DNA of 64,000 nucleotides from Leptospira sanjuanensis. GTDB taxonomy: Bacteria; Spirochaetota; Leptospiria; Leptospirales; Leptospiraceae. Location of the stretch: positions 1,554,001 through 1,618,000 of the forward strand of contig NZ_JAIZBG010000001.1 of NCBI RefSeq assembly GCF_022267325.1, given 5' to 3'. A program made the position numbers and the translations under genes. A model generated the notes under the pieces. It saw nothing but the letters and a program-made list of their open reading frames with translations. It was not told the origin of the DNA and did no database searches. Of this stretch, positions 29,249-38,081 are shown in pieces. Within the stretch, counting starts at the first letter, position 1, and each line of letters starts with the position of its first letter.

Positions 29249-29781
29249 GCGTCTTTCAAAAATTTTTTGGCAATATTCCAATTAGTACCGAATCACAAGG
29301 TATAAAAATTTTCGGAGCTTTTTTTAAAAGACTCTTGCATTGTATCGCGCGATATTTTCCCTTACTTCCGTCCTTTCGGGTGATATTGCATCGGTGGAGA
29401 GGAGTCAAAATCGGTAAGAATGTTTTTATCGGAGTTGAAGTTTTTATAGATGATGCAATTCCTTCTGCCGTGGAAATTGAAGACGACGTGGTTATTATTG
29501 CCCAAAATACGATTCTTGGGCACGCTTATTATCCCTTTCACTTTTCAAGTATTTTAAAATCTAAAGATACGCTTGAAAGCGGAAAGACAATTATTAAGAA
29601 AGGTGCTTATATAGGAATTCGAAGTACAATACTTGCGGGCGTAACTTTAGGTGAATATTCCATTGTAGGGGCAGGTTCATTGGTTACCAAGGATGTCCCA
29701 GCTTACACCATGGTGGTCGGCGTCCCGGCTAAGGTAGTTGCCAAATTTAAGAAATCGGATTTAGTTTTCAAAGAGTTATAA
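29245..29781 (+). CDS. hexapeptide-repeat acyltransferase
   Basis: The 178 residues contain left-handed beta-helix repeats (GVKIGKNVFIGVEVFI, IEDDVVIIAQNTILGHAYY, IIKKGAYIGIRSTILAGVTLGEYSIVGAGSLVTKDVPAYTMVVG). LGHAYY carries the likely catalytic His. It transfers acetyl (or another acyl) from CoA to a sugar hydroxyl or amine. ATGA overlap with the upstream GT gene suggests coupling. The acceptor is unknown; it could N-acetylate the 3-amino sugar made downstream by the FdtA/FdtB-like pair. Confidence 0.85.
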   Translation: MSVFQKFFGNIPISTESQGIKIFGAFFKRLLHCIARYFPLLPSFRVILHRWRGVKIGKNVFIGVEVFIDDAIPSAVEIEDDVVIIAQNTILGHAYYPFHFSSILKSKDTLESGKTIIKKGAYIGIRSTILAGVTLGEYSIVGAGSLVTKDVPAYTMVVGVPAKVVAKFKKSDLVFKEL

Positions 29782-29785
29782 TAGT

Positions 29786-31819
29786 ATGTGCGGAATATTT
29801 GGTATAATTGGAAATCAGAAATCAAATCTAAGTTATAAGGATTTGCGTTCGATCGTTGATCATCTATTTATTTTATCTGAAGCGAGAGGTAAGGAATCAT
29901 CGGGGATTGCGATTCAGAACTGGAATACAAATCGGATCAGTGTATTTAAAAAATCTATTGCAGCTACGCAACTTATTAAATCCGGTACTTATCGAAAATT
30001 TTTTACAGAGTCGGTCGAAAGTTGTTTTTATGATGCTGATGGAAAAAAGGCGCAAACCTTAAACTCTCCTTTGGCAATGATCGCGCACGCACGTTTAGTT
30101 ACTAACGGGACTCATGATGATAATGATAATAATCAGCCAGTGATAAAAAGCGGGGGGGTTATAGTCCATAATGGAATTATTGTCAATGTGGATGAATTGT
30201 GGAATCAAAACCCTCAGTATAAAAGGTCCTATGAGGTAGACACTGAGATCTTAGCGGAAATGCTGATGTCGAATGTAGATAACGCGAATTCTACGGATTC
30301 TTTCATACAAGAAATTTTTAAAAAGATAGAGGGATCCGCTTCGTTTGCGCTCTTAGCCGACAGTGCAAAAAAATTACTCATTGCTTCCAATACCGGTTCC
30401 CTTTATATTTTAACGAACGAGAAAAAGCATTTTTTTATGTTCGCATCTGAGAGGTATATCTTAGAGACCTTAGTAAAAAAAATGGATTTAGAAGTTCATT
30501 TCGGATCGTGTCGAATTCAATGGATAGAACCGAATGCGGGAAAAATAATCGATATTGAATCCTTAAATGTATTGGATATTAGTCCTAATAAAACGAATGG
30601 ATTTAAAACGGATTTTTTCGAAAAGAAGGCAATTTATAAAATCCAAAACGCTTCAGAATCGATGCCCACGAAACCTACTCTTGGTTCCTTCAAAAATGGG
30701 AGGTTTGAAAGATTATTAGAATATAATATCGAGTCAGTAAAAAAGTTGAAAAGATGCAATAGATGTCTTTTACCAGAAACTTTTCCTTTTTTGTTATTCG
30801 ATTCATCCGGAGTCTGTAGTTATTGTAATAGCTACGTTAAACAAAAATATTTAGGTATGGTGCCACTACGGGAAGAAGCCGATAAGATACGAGATATTTC
30901 TGGTAGGCCGGATTGTTTGGTAATGTTTAGCGGAGGAAGGGATTCCAGTTACGGTCTTCATTTCATTAAAGAAGAATTAAAATTAAATCCTATCGCATAT
31001 ACATATGATTGGGGAATGGTAACTGACTTAGCTCGGCGCAATCAAGCGAGGATTTGCGGTAAATTAGGGGTCGAACATATCCTCGTCTCCGCTGATATCA
31101 ATTATAAGCGGAAAAATATTCAGAAAAATGTAGCCGCTTGGTTGAAGAAACCGAGTTTAGGAACGATTCCTTTGTTTATGGCGGGTGATAAACAGTTTTT
31201 TTATTACGCAAATTACCTAAGTAAAATCAATAATTTAAAAATCATTCTTCTCTGCGAAAACATGCTTGAAACAACGAGTTTTAAAAGCGGTTTTGCTGGA
31301 ATTCGACCGAATTTCGGTAAGGACCATAATTATTATATTAGTTTTCCTCAAAAAATGAAAATGTTATTCTATTATGCTAAGGAATTTGCCCTAAACCCAG
31401 CGTATATTAATTCCTCGTTGCGAGATTCAATCGGAGCATTTATTTCTTATTATTTTATACCTCATAACTATTTTAATATTTATAATTATTTTCCTTGGAA
31501 GGAAGAAGAGGTCGAATCTATATTATTAAATCATTATAATTGGGAAACTTCTGCGGATACAGTTAGTACTTGGCGCATTGGGGATGGTACTGCTGCGTTT
31601 TATAATTATATTTATTTCACCGTGGCTGGGTTTTCTGAATTCGATACTTTTCGGAGTAATCAGATTCGGGAAGGATTAATCTCAAGAGAAGAAGCGCTCA
31701 AAAAAATATACGAAGAGAATAAACCTAGATATGAGTCTTTGCAATGGTATTTGAATACGATCGACGTGGATTTTGGATCGGCGATTCGGAAAATTAACTT
31801 GATTCCAAAATTGTATTGA
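29786..31819 (+). CDS. fused class II glutaminase and WbpG-like sugar amidotransferase
   Basis: The protein has 677 residues in two joined parts. Residues 1-~250 are an N-terminal-nucleophile glutaminase: Met-Cys2-Gly start, ARGKESSGIA (GlmS has RGYDSxG), HARLVTNGTHDDNDNNQP and VHNGIIVN. Residues ~325-677 resemble N-acetyl-sugar amidotransferases: a zinc-ribbon CNRCLLPET...GVCSYC and a PP-loop MFSGGRDSS (WbpG has SGGKDS). Asparagine synthetase has a similar glutaminase plus ATPase plan, but the zinc ribbon and C-terminal motifs follow WbpG. It would make its own ammonia from glutamine and adenylate a sugar acetamido or carboxyl group, giving an acetamidino or amide. It needs no HisH/HisF partner. 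Confidence 0.8.
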   Translation: MCGIFGIIGNQKSNLSYKDLRSIVDHLFILSEARGKESSGIAIQNWNTNRISVFKKSIAATQLIKSGTYRKFFTESVESCFYDADGKKAQTLNSPLAMIAHARLVTNGTHDDNDNNQPVIKSGGVIVHNGIIVNVDELWNQNPQYKRSYEVDTEILAEMLMSNVDNANSTDSFIQEIFKKIEGSASFALLADSAKKLLIASNTGSLYILTNEKKHFFMFASERYILETLVKKMDLEVHFGSCRIQWIEPNAGKIIDIESLNVLDISPNKTNGFKTDFFEKKAIYKIQNASESMPTKPTLGSFKNGRFERLLEYNIESVKKLKRCNRCLLPETFPFLLFDSSGVCSYCNSYVKQKYLGMVPLREEADKIRDISGRPDCLVMFSGGRDSSYGLHFIKEELKLNPIAYTYDWGMVTDLARRNQARICGKLGVEHILVSADINYKRKNIQKNVAAWLKKPSLGTIPLFMAGDKQFFYYANYLSKINNLKIILLCENMLETTSFKSGFAGIRPNFGKDHNYYISFPQKMKMLFYYAKEFALNPAYINSSLRDSIGAFISYYFIPHNYFNIYNYFPWKEEEVESILLNHYNWETSADTVSTWRIGDGTAAFYNYIYFTVAGFSEFDTFRSNQIREGLISREEALKKIYEENKPRYESLQWYLNTIDVDFGSAIRKINLIPKLY

Positions 31820-33330
31820 TGCAACCCAAGGATTATATGAAATTTATTGTTTTATTGGAGAAAAAATTTCCGGTAGAACAATGGGAAATGAGCGGTTTTT
31901 ATATTTGGCCAGTAATCCGCTTAGGCTTCTTGACGTATCTTGATGATATTTCGAAAGCTTATCATAATACTAATTTGTTAAGAAATCTTCTTTGGGTAAT
32001 GAAGGATTTTTTTCTATATTTCTTTTCCGTTTTAATGGATATGCGAAAAAATTCTTCAATTAAAGAAAGAACGGATATTGTTTTTCTAACAAGTTCCACG
32101 ACTCGTATTAAAACGCCTGACGGTCATTTTTATGATCGATTGATGGATCCTTATTTGGAGACTTTGACAAGAAAAAATTTGCCTATTCATACTTTTGAAA
32201 TTGGTTATCGCGGTGACTATAGAATTCCGCGTAAGTACTCTTCTGAATTCCTAAGTCCGTTCTTTAATATATTAGCATTTGCTTCTATGTTTTTCGGAAG
32301 GAAAAAAATAGAAGATAAAATTAAAACATTTCCTAAGTTTGAAGAATTTGTTCGATTTATCGAAGAGCAAAATTTGGATATAAATAGAGATTCAATTTTG
32401 CAATTAATGAAAAGGGTAAATCTTATAAGAAGTTGGGCGACTCATTTCAAAAAAAAGCTCGTTAAGATTCAACCTAAACTTGGATTTTTAATGGCGTGTT
32501 ACGGACCGATGGGAATGGCTTATATTCTTGCCTGCCATGAATGTAACGTCTTGACGGTTGATATTCAGCATGGGGTTGCAGGGGATTTTCATCCAGGTTA
32601 TGGCCGGTGGACGAAATTTCCAAAATCGCAAAAATATGAATTGTTGCCCGATTATTTTTGGAGTTGGGATCAGGAAGATGCAGATTCCATTAAAAAATGG
32701 AATAAATTCACCGAACATAAGTCTATTCTTGGGGGAAATTTTTTCCTTGAGATTTTTAAAGCGAATTCAAGCGATATTGTTTATCAATATGAAAAGTTAT
32801 TTTTGAAAATTGTCTCGGCTCAGAAAAAGAATATTTTAGTCACTTTACAACCTCATTCCGGTTTAACGCCTGTAACACGTGCTTTAATGAAAGAATCCGC
32901 AGAAGATTGGTTTTGGTGGATTCGCTTGCATCCTGATATGAAAAATTTACATGCAGAAATATCGAAGGACGTGAGTAGTATTATAAAAAATGGAAATTGG
33001 GATGTGGAGAACGCTTCAACGTTGCCGTTATATACAATTTTGCGTTTTGCGGATATACATATTACCGATTCTTCGGCCGTCGTAAAGGAGGCCGCCAAAT
33101 TCGATGTTCCTTCAATCATCGAGAACAAATGGGGAAAGGATCATTTTAGAACAGAAATTAAATTAGGAATTGCAAAACAATTATCTGATATAAGTAAGAT
33201 ACAAAGTATTTTCAATAATACTTTGTATAAGGGCAAAAGACTGAAGATAGATAAAAACAAATTTCTATCAAGAGCAGAAAAGGCTCTGGATAAGCTTTTA
33301 CAAAAGGCTAATCTTTCTTTACTAATTTAA
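31819..33330 (+). CDS. GT-B-like capsule/polysaccharide protein
   Basis: The protein has 503 residues from the ATG that overlaps the previous stop (TGATG). The N-terminal half is divergent; VDIQHGVAGDFHPGYGRW and DYFWSWDQEDADSIKKW resemble the middle of GT-B capsule enzymes. HITDSSAVVKEAAKFDVPSII resembles the nucleotide site of CDP-glycerol glycerophosphotransferase and polysialyltransferase-like GTs. No membrane anchor is certain, though LLWVMKDFFLYFFSVLM is hydrophobic. It may be the transferase for a sugar made nearby. Low homology makes the donor unassignable. Confidence 0.6.
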   Translation: MQPKDYMKFIVLLEKKFPVEQWEMSGFYIWPVIRLGFLTYLDDISKAYHNTNLLRNLLWVMKDFFLYFFSVLMDMRKNSSIKERTDIVFLTSSTTRIKTPDGHFYDRLMDPYLETLTRKNLPIHTFEIGYRGDYRIPRKYSSEFLSPFFNILAFASMFFGRKKIEDKIKTFPKFEEFVRFIEEQNLDINRDSILQLMKRVNLIRSWATHFKKKLVKIQPKLGFLMACYGPMGMAYILACHECNVLTVDIQHGVAGDFHPGYGRWTKFPKSQKYELLPDYFWSWDQEDADSIKKWNKFTEHKSILGGNFFLEIFKANSSDIVYQYEKLFLKIVSAQKKNILVTLQPHSGLTPVTRALMKESAEDWFWWIRLHPDMKNLHAEISKDVSSIIKNGNWDVENASTLPLYTILRFADIHITDSSAVVKEAAKFDVPSIIENKWGKDHFRTEIKLGIAKQLSDISKIQSIFNNTLYKGKRLKIDKNKFLSRAEKALDKLLQKANLSLLI

Positions 33331-33354
33331 AATTTTAAAGATATAAAAGAATTT

Positions 33355-34419
33355 ATGAATATTGACTATTTAGATTTAACAAGATACAATTCCTTGTCGA
33401 GACAAAGAAGCTATATTATTGCTGAAATCGGAGTCAATCATAACGGCGATTTAAAACTTGCCAAGGATTTAATATTAAAAGCTAAAGAGGGTGGTGCGGA
33501 TGCCGTAAAATTTCAAACTTTTGTAGCAGAAAATCTCGCATCCCATGGAACACCTAAGGTAGCTTATCAAAAACGTCTAACCGAAGAACGTGAATCTCAT
33601 ATTGAGATGCTAAAGAAGTTAGAATTGAAGAAAGAATATTATCCCGAATTAATGTCTCTTTGTGATCAATTTGGGATCGATTTTCTTTCTACTCCGTACG
33701 ATGTAGAGAGTGCTGTTTTTCTAAAGTCATTGGGTATTCGAGTGTTTAAGACAGCTTCAGCAGACATTGTCGATATGAATCTTCACAAATATTTAGCGTC
33801 AACGAGAGATATTGTTATTATTTCGACAGGAATGGCCTCACTTGGAGAGATTGAAGAGGTGTTGGATATTTATCGAAAAGCGGGCAATGAAAGATTGATT
33901 TTATTGCATTGTGTTGCTAATTATCCGTGTTCGGATTCAAGTTTGAATCTGAGAGTATTAGATACTTTAAAGACAGCATTTGGCTACATAGTTGGATTCT
34001 CCGATCACAGTGAGGGAATTGTTGCGTCTATTCTTTCCCTTGGATTTGGCGCACGGGTTTTTGAAAAACATTTTACAATAGATAAAAATTTGCCTGGTCC
34101 GGATCATAAAGCATCGATGGATCCTGGCGAATTAAAAGAATATGTTAATTCGATTCGAAGAGCGGAAAGAATGCTGGGAAGTTTTGAAAAGATATGCCAG
34201 GAAGAAGAAAGGGAAATGGCTTCGGTTTCTAGAAAAAGTATAGTAGTGAATCATAATATTGCCAAAGGAGATATTTTTGCCGAAGAGAATCTTACCTTGA
34301 AAAGACCTGGTTCTGGAATAAAGCCGAATCAGATTTTTAACATTTTGGGTAAAAAGGCTTCTCGAGATCTCGAGAGAGATCATATCTTGCGCCTGGCGGA
34401 TATTGAATTTGATGTCTAA
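33355..34419 (+). CDS. NeuB/LegI-family nonulosonate synthase (second copy)
   Basis: The protein has 354 residues. The NeuB barrel has SYIIAEIGVNHNGDLKLAKDLI, DAVKFQTFVAENLA, STPYDVESAVFL, KTASADIVDMNL and FEKHFTIDKNLPGPDHKAS. The C-terminal SAF domain has RKSIVVNHNIAKGDIF and LKRPGSGI. It condenses PEP with ManNAc or a 2,4-diacetamido sugar. It differs widely from the copy at 22554, so the two probably make different acids. It heads a block with NeuD-, aminotransferase- and CMP-synthetase-type genes. Confidence 0.92.
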   Translation: MNIDYLDLTRYNSLSRQRSYIIAEIGVNHNGDLKLAKDLILKAKEGGADAVKFQTFVAENLASHGTPKVAYQKRLTEERESHIEMLKKLELKKEYYPELMSLCDQFGIDFLSTPYDVESAVFLKSLGIRVFKTASADIVDMNLHKYLASTRDIVIISTGMASLGEIEEVLDIYRKAGNERLILLHCVANYPCSDSSLNLRVLDTLKTAFGYIVGFSDHSEGIVASILSLGFGARVFEKHFTIDKNLPGPDHKASMDPGELKEYVNSIRRAERMLGSFEKICQEEEREMASVSRKSIVVNHNIAKGDIFAEENLTLKRPGSGIKPNQIFNILGKKASRDLERDHILRLADIEFDV

Positions 34420-35086
34420 GCCTTGTCTTGTAATCGGGGCCGGCGGACATTCCCGAGTAGTCATTGAAATCTTAAGAGAAGAGCAAAATAAACTATATTC
34501 GATTGAAGGAATTCTCGACCCTTCATTTAATTTATTAGTATCTGAAAAAATTTTGGATATCCCGGTTATCGGCTCTGATTCTCAAATGCGTGAATTTTTT
34601 GACAAGGGGATAGAGACAGCTTTTATTGCGATTGGAAATAACCTTAAAAGAAAAGAACTTTATATTGCGCTAAAAACAATCGGATTTCAGATGCCTAATC
34701 TATATTCGTCATTTGGCGTTATAATAAATAAAACCTCAAAAATTGGTGAAGCTAATCTATTTTGTCCGCAATCTTTTATCGGGCCCTTAGTTTCAATCGG
34801 GAATAATAATATTTTTAATACTAAATCGACTGTCGAACACGAAACTATAATAGGAAGTCATAATCATTTTGCTCCTGGTTCGATTCTTTGCGGTCGTTCG
34901 AAAATTGGTTCGAACACATTTTTAGGTGCTGGATCCATCACGATTGATTCCATTTCTATAGGGGATAATATCGTAATCGGTGCTGGAGGGGTAGTGGTCG
35001 CTGATTTAACTGGACCAATCGGTGGAGATACTCAGATTCAGCAGGATGTTTTCGTCGGAGTTCCGGTTAAAAAAGTTCGAAGATGA
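34412..35086 (+). CDS. NeuD/PglD-type sugar acetyltransferase
   Basis: The protein has 224 residues from the ATG at 34412, overlapping the synthase by 8 bases. CLVIGAGGHSRVVIEIL is the UDP-sugar-binding N-terminal domain of the PglD/NeuD family. Hexapeptide repeats fill the C-terminal half, with VEHETIIGSHNHFAPGSILCG holding the catalytic His. It probably acetylates the 4-amino group of a UDP-sugar (as PglD and LegH do) or a sialic-acid-type hydroxyl. Confidence 0.88.
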   Translation: MSKPCLVIGAGGHSRVVIEILREEQNKLYSIEGILDPSFNLLVSEKILDIPVIGSDSQMREFFDKGIETAFIAIGNNLKRKELYIALKTIGFQMPNLYSSFGVIINKTSKIGEANLFCPQSFIGPLVSIGNNNIFNTKSTVEHETIIGSHNHFAPGSILCGRSKIGSNTFLGAGSITIDSISIGDNIVIGAGGVVVADLTGPIGGDTQIQQDVFVGVPVKKVRR

Positions 35087-35931
35087 TTTACATATCGACA
35101 GGTGGGTTTTATCATCAAAATGCTTTCGAAATCTCGAAGTTACTGATTGAAAACGGTTTCTTGAATATCGAATTATCGGGCGGACAATTCGATACAGATT
35201 TAATTCCAAATCTTCTTTCTTTAAAAGAACAAGCTAACTTTCAGGTCCATAATTATTTTCCGCCTTATAAGATTCCTTTTGTATTTAATTTGGCAAGTCT
35301 GGATCCAGACATTTCTGCAAAAAGCTTTCAACACGTAAAAGAGTGTATAACTCTTTCAAGAGATTTTAATAGGAAGGTTTATAGTTTTCATGCGGGTTAT
35401 CTTCTTGATCCCGATCCAAGGGAGCTAGGGAAAAGAATAAAAGCGCGTAAAGTAAATAGCCGTGCGGATGCGACGGATGTTTTTTTGAGCAAAATTCATG
35501 AACTTTCTAAATTTGCCAGCGATATGGGTATTCGACTATTGATAGAAAATAACGTTCTTTCAAAAAATAACTTCGAGGAATTCAAGTTGAATCCGTTGCT
35601 AATGGTGGATCCTAATGAAACCAAAAAAATATTAGACTCTTGTCCTAAAAATGTAGGTTTGTTGGTGGATGTTGCTCATTTGAAGGTTTCTGCTGAAAGT
35701 CTTTCCTTCGATCCGGAAGATATGTTTCGAGAATGCGATCGTTATATTGAAGCATATCATTTGAGTGATAATGATGGAAAGTCAGATTCGAACGATTTGA
35801 TTCACGAAGATTCTTGGTTTTGGCCTTTTCTGAAAAAGAATTTAAACTATTATTCGTTAGAAATTTATAATAAACCTTTGAAAAAGCTTAGAGAATGCGA
35901 AGCGTTAACCCTACGGAAGTTAAAGTATTAA
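35083..35931 (+). CDS. TIM-barrel sugar phosphate isomerase/epimerase-like protein
   Basis: The protein has 282 residues of the xylose isomerase/AP endonuclease 2 barrel family: VYSFHAGYLLD, IRLLIENNVLS, VGLLVDVAHLKVSAESL and AYHLSDNDGKSDSND give the His, Glu, Asp/His and His/Asp metal ligands. It is in the middle of the NulO block with ATGA overlap at its start and only one base between its stop codon and the next start. No LegG/NeuC-type hydrolysing 2-epimerase is visible in this block, so it might supply an epimerisation step, but that is inference. Confidence 0.78.
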   Translation: MIYISTGGFYHQNAFEISKLLIENGFLNIELSGGQFDTDLIPNLLSLKEQANFQVHNYFPPYKIPFVFNLASLDPDISAKSFQHVKECITLSRDFNRKVYSFHAGYLLDPDPRELGKRIKARKVNSRADATDVFLSKIHELSKFASDMGIRLLIENNVLSKNNFEEFKLNPLLMVDPNETKKILDSCPKNVGLLVDVAHLKVSAESLSFDPEDMFRECDRYIEAYHLSDNDGKSDSNDLIHEDSWFWPFLKKNLNYYSLEIYNKPLKKLRECEALTLRKLKY

Positions 35932-37377
35932 ATGGATGATTTAATTTGTAATAACACAGACTCGATTTATCACGTTTTTAGACAAATTGATAAGAACGGA
36001 AAAGGATTTGCCTTTATTATCGATTCGATCAATCGGAAATATAAAGGCATCGTTACTGACGGTGACTTGCGCAGATCGATTTTAGATAAATTGCCCATCG
36101 AATTGTCTGTTGAAGAAATTATAAAAAATAAAAATAAATCCGTCGTTGCCCGAATTGGTGATTCTACGGAAAAACTTTTGTCATATATCTCTGAAAATAT
36201 AAAATACGTTCCGATACTCGATGATAAAGATTTTCTCGTTGATTACTTTGAATATAAAGCTGAGTTTCATATTCCAATTGCTTCTACCGAATTAACTGGG
36301 AAGGAGTTATCCTATGTAAACGATTGTATTTTGAGTAACTGGATTTCGTCGCAAGGGAAATATGTGCAGAATTTCGAGTCGGCTTTTGCAGGATATATCG
36401 GCTCTAAATACGGTGTGTCAGTAATGAACGGAACTGCGGCTCTTCACTTAGCGTTACTTGCGTTGGGAGTCGGCGAAGGGGATGAAGTACTTGTTCCGGA
36501 TTTGACTTTCGCGGCGACTATAAATTCGGTTCTATACACCGGTGCAACTCCGGTCATCGTGGATATAAATAAACATTCATGGTGCATAGACGTAGATGAA
36601 GTTCTCGAATCAATTACCGAAAAAACTAAGGCAATTTTACTTGTTCACATTTATGGACAACCCTGCGATATGTCGGCATTCTTAGAAATTGCAAAGAAAA
36701 AAAAAATATATATTATAGAAGATTGTGCGGAAGCACACGGCGCGACTTATGAAGGGCGTAAGATCGGCTCTTTCGGTGAGATTAGTTGCTTCTCTTTTTA
36801 CGGTAATAAAATTGTTTCAACAGGCGAGGGCGGGATGTGTCTTACTGATAACGAAGAGCTATTCAATAAGATGCGGGTTATTCGTGATCATGGAATGGAT
36901 CCTAAAAAGAAATACTGGCATTCCGTAATAGGTTATAATTATAGAATGACGAATATTCAGGCAGCAATTGGCTTAGCTCAATTGGAGCGGATCGAGGAAT
37001 TGCAGGAGAAAAGGCATCAGATCAATCAGTGGTATGCTCAAAATCTTGAAAATGTAAAAGCATTTCAAAGACAAGAAGATTTAAATGATCGAAAAAAAGT
37101 AGTGTGGCTTGTAAGTTATCTTGTTTCTGATCCTAAAATTTCCAGAGATTTGGTGATCACAAAAGCTAAAGAATACAACATTGATTTACGGCCATTCTTT
37201 TACCCTCTGAGTCAAATGCCTATTTATTCTCGATTCGCTAGAAAAAGAAACGAAGTTTCTGAAAGAATATCCGCTATCGGGCTAAATCTACCTACAATCT
37301 TAAGTTTGAATTATGAGGAATATAAAAGAATTGGTGAGATACTTACCAACATTATCGAAGAATTAGGAAAGATTTAA
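35932..37377 (+). CDS. CBS-domain/DegT aminotransferase fusion (LegC-like)
   Basis: The protein has 481 residues. The first ~115 are a CBS pair (KGIVTDGDLRRSIL, KYVPILDDKDFLVDYF). The rest is a full sugar aminotransferase of the DegT/DnrJ/EryC1/StrS class: NGTAALHLALLALGVGEGDEVLVP, EDCAEAHGATY and FSFYGNKIVSTGEGG with the PLP-binding Lys in GNK. LegC transfers an amino group to the 4-keto sugar from LegB. Fusion to CBS is unusual for this family and mirrors the CBS pair on the PtmE-like protein. Related N-terminal modules may give nucleotide feedback control. Confidence 0.87.
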   Translation: MDDLICNNTDSIYHVFRQIDKNGKGFAFIIDSINRKYKGIVTDGDLRRSILDKLPIELSVEEIIKNKNKSVVARIGDSTEKLLSYISENIKYVPILDDKDFLVDYFEYKAEFHIPIASTELTGKELSYVNDCILSNWISSQGKYVQNFESAFAGYIGSKYGVSVMNGTAALHLALLALGVGEGDEVLVPDLTFAATINSVLYTGATPVIVDINKHSWCIDVDEVLESITEKTKAILLVHIYGQPCDMSAFLEIAKKKKIYIIEDCAEAHGATYEGRKIGSFGEISCFSFYGNKIVSTGEGGMCLTDNEELFNKMRVIRDHGMDPKKKYWHSVIGYNYRMTNIQAAIGLAQLERIEELQEKRHQINQWYAQNLENVKAFQRQEDLNDRKKVVWLVSYLVSDPKISRDLVITKAKEYNIDLRPFFYPLSQMPIYSRFARKRNEVSERISAIGLNLPTILSLNYEEYKRIGEILTNIIEELGKI

Positions 37378-37379
37378 GT

Positions 37380-38081
37380 TTGTTAGCGAATCAAAAAGTT
37401 TTGGCAATTGTACCGGCGCGGGCCGGAAGTAAACGTATTCCGAATAAGAATACTGTTGAAATTGAAAAAAAACCGTTGATTGTCTGGAGTTTGGAAGCTG
37501 CTAAGAAATCCCGATATATAGATAAAATTGTGATAAGTACAGACGATCCTAAAATCATTTCGATCGCAAAAGAGATCGGAATCGAGATACCTTTTATTCG
37601 ACCTAAGGAATTATCGGAAGATTCGACGCCAACGATCGATGTATTAAAACATGTAATACAATTTATGCGCGAGCGTGGTGAAGTTTTTGATCTAATCATA
37701 TTGCTGCAACCTACTTCTCCACTAAGAACGCATGAAGATATTGATGCTGCCTTGGAAGAAATGTTATCAAAGAGCGCAAATTCGATCATTTCAGTAAACG
37801 AAATGGATCATCCCGTTGAGTGGATTAATACTCTTCCAAGCGATTTATCTATGGTTAACTTTTTAAAAAATAAAGAAAAAAGAAGTCAGGAATATTTAAA
37901 ACAATATAGATTAAATGGGGCAATTTATATCTCGAAGACATTGCCTCTATTAGAGCAAAACACCTTTTTTCAAAGTGAAAAAACTTATGCATTCATAATG
38001 GAACCGGACAAATCGATCGACATTGACACTCCTTATGATTTGAAAATAGCATCCTTACTTTTGAAGGAACTTCATTCATGA
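37380..38081 (+). CDS. neuA: CMP-nonulosonate (acylneuraminate) cytidylyltransferase
   Basis: The protein has 233 residues. VLAIVPARAGSKRIPNKN is the CTP-binding loop of NeuA/LegF, LLQPTSPLRTHEDIDAAL carries the QPTSPLR motif, and DIDTPYDLKIA has metal-binding Asp. It couples CTP to the acid made by the NeuB copy at 33355. The start is TTG at 37380, just after the aminotransferase stop; no closer ATG fits. The next gene overlaps by 4 bases. Confidence 0.92.
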   Translation: MLANQKVLAIVPARAGSKRIPNKNTVEIEKKPLIVWSLEAAKKSRYIDKIVISTDDPKIISIAKEIGIEIPFIRPKELSEDSTPTIDVLKHVIQFMRERGEVFDLIILLQPTSPLRTHEDIDAALEEMLSKSANSIISVNEMDHPVEWINTLPSDLSMVNFLKNKEKRSQEYLKQYRLNGAIYISKTLPLLEQNTFFQSEKTYAFIMEPDKSIDIDTPYDLKIASLLLKELHS

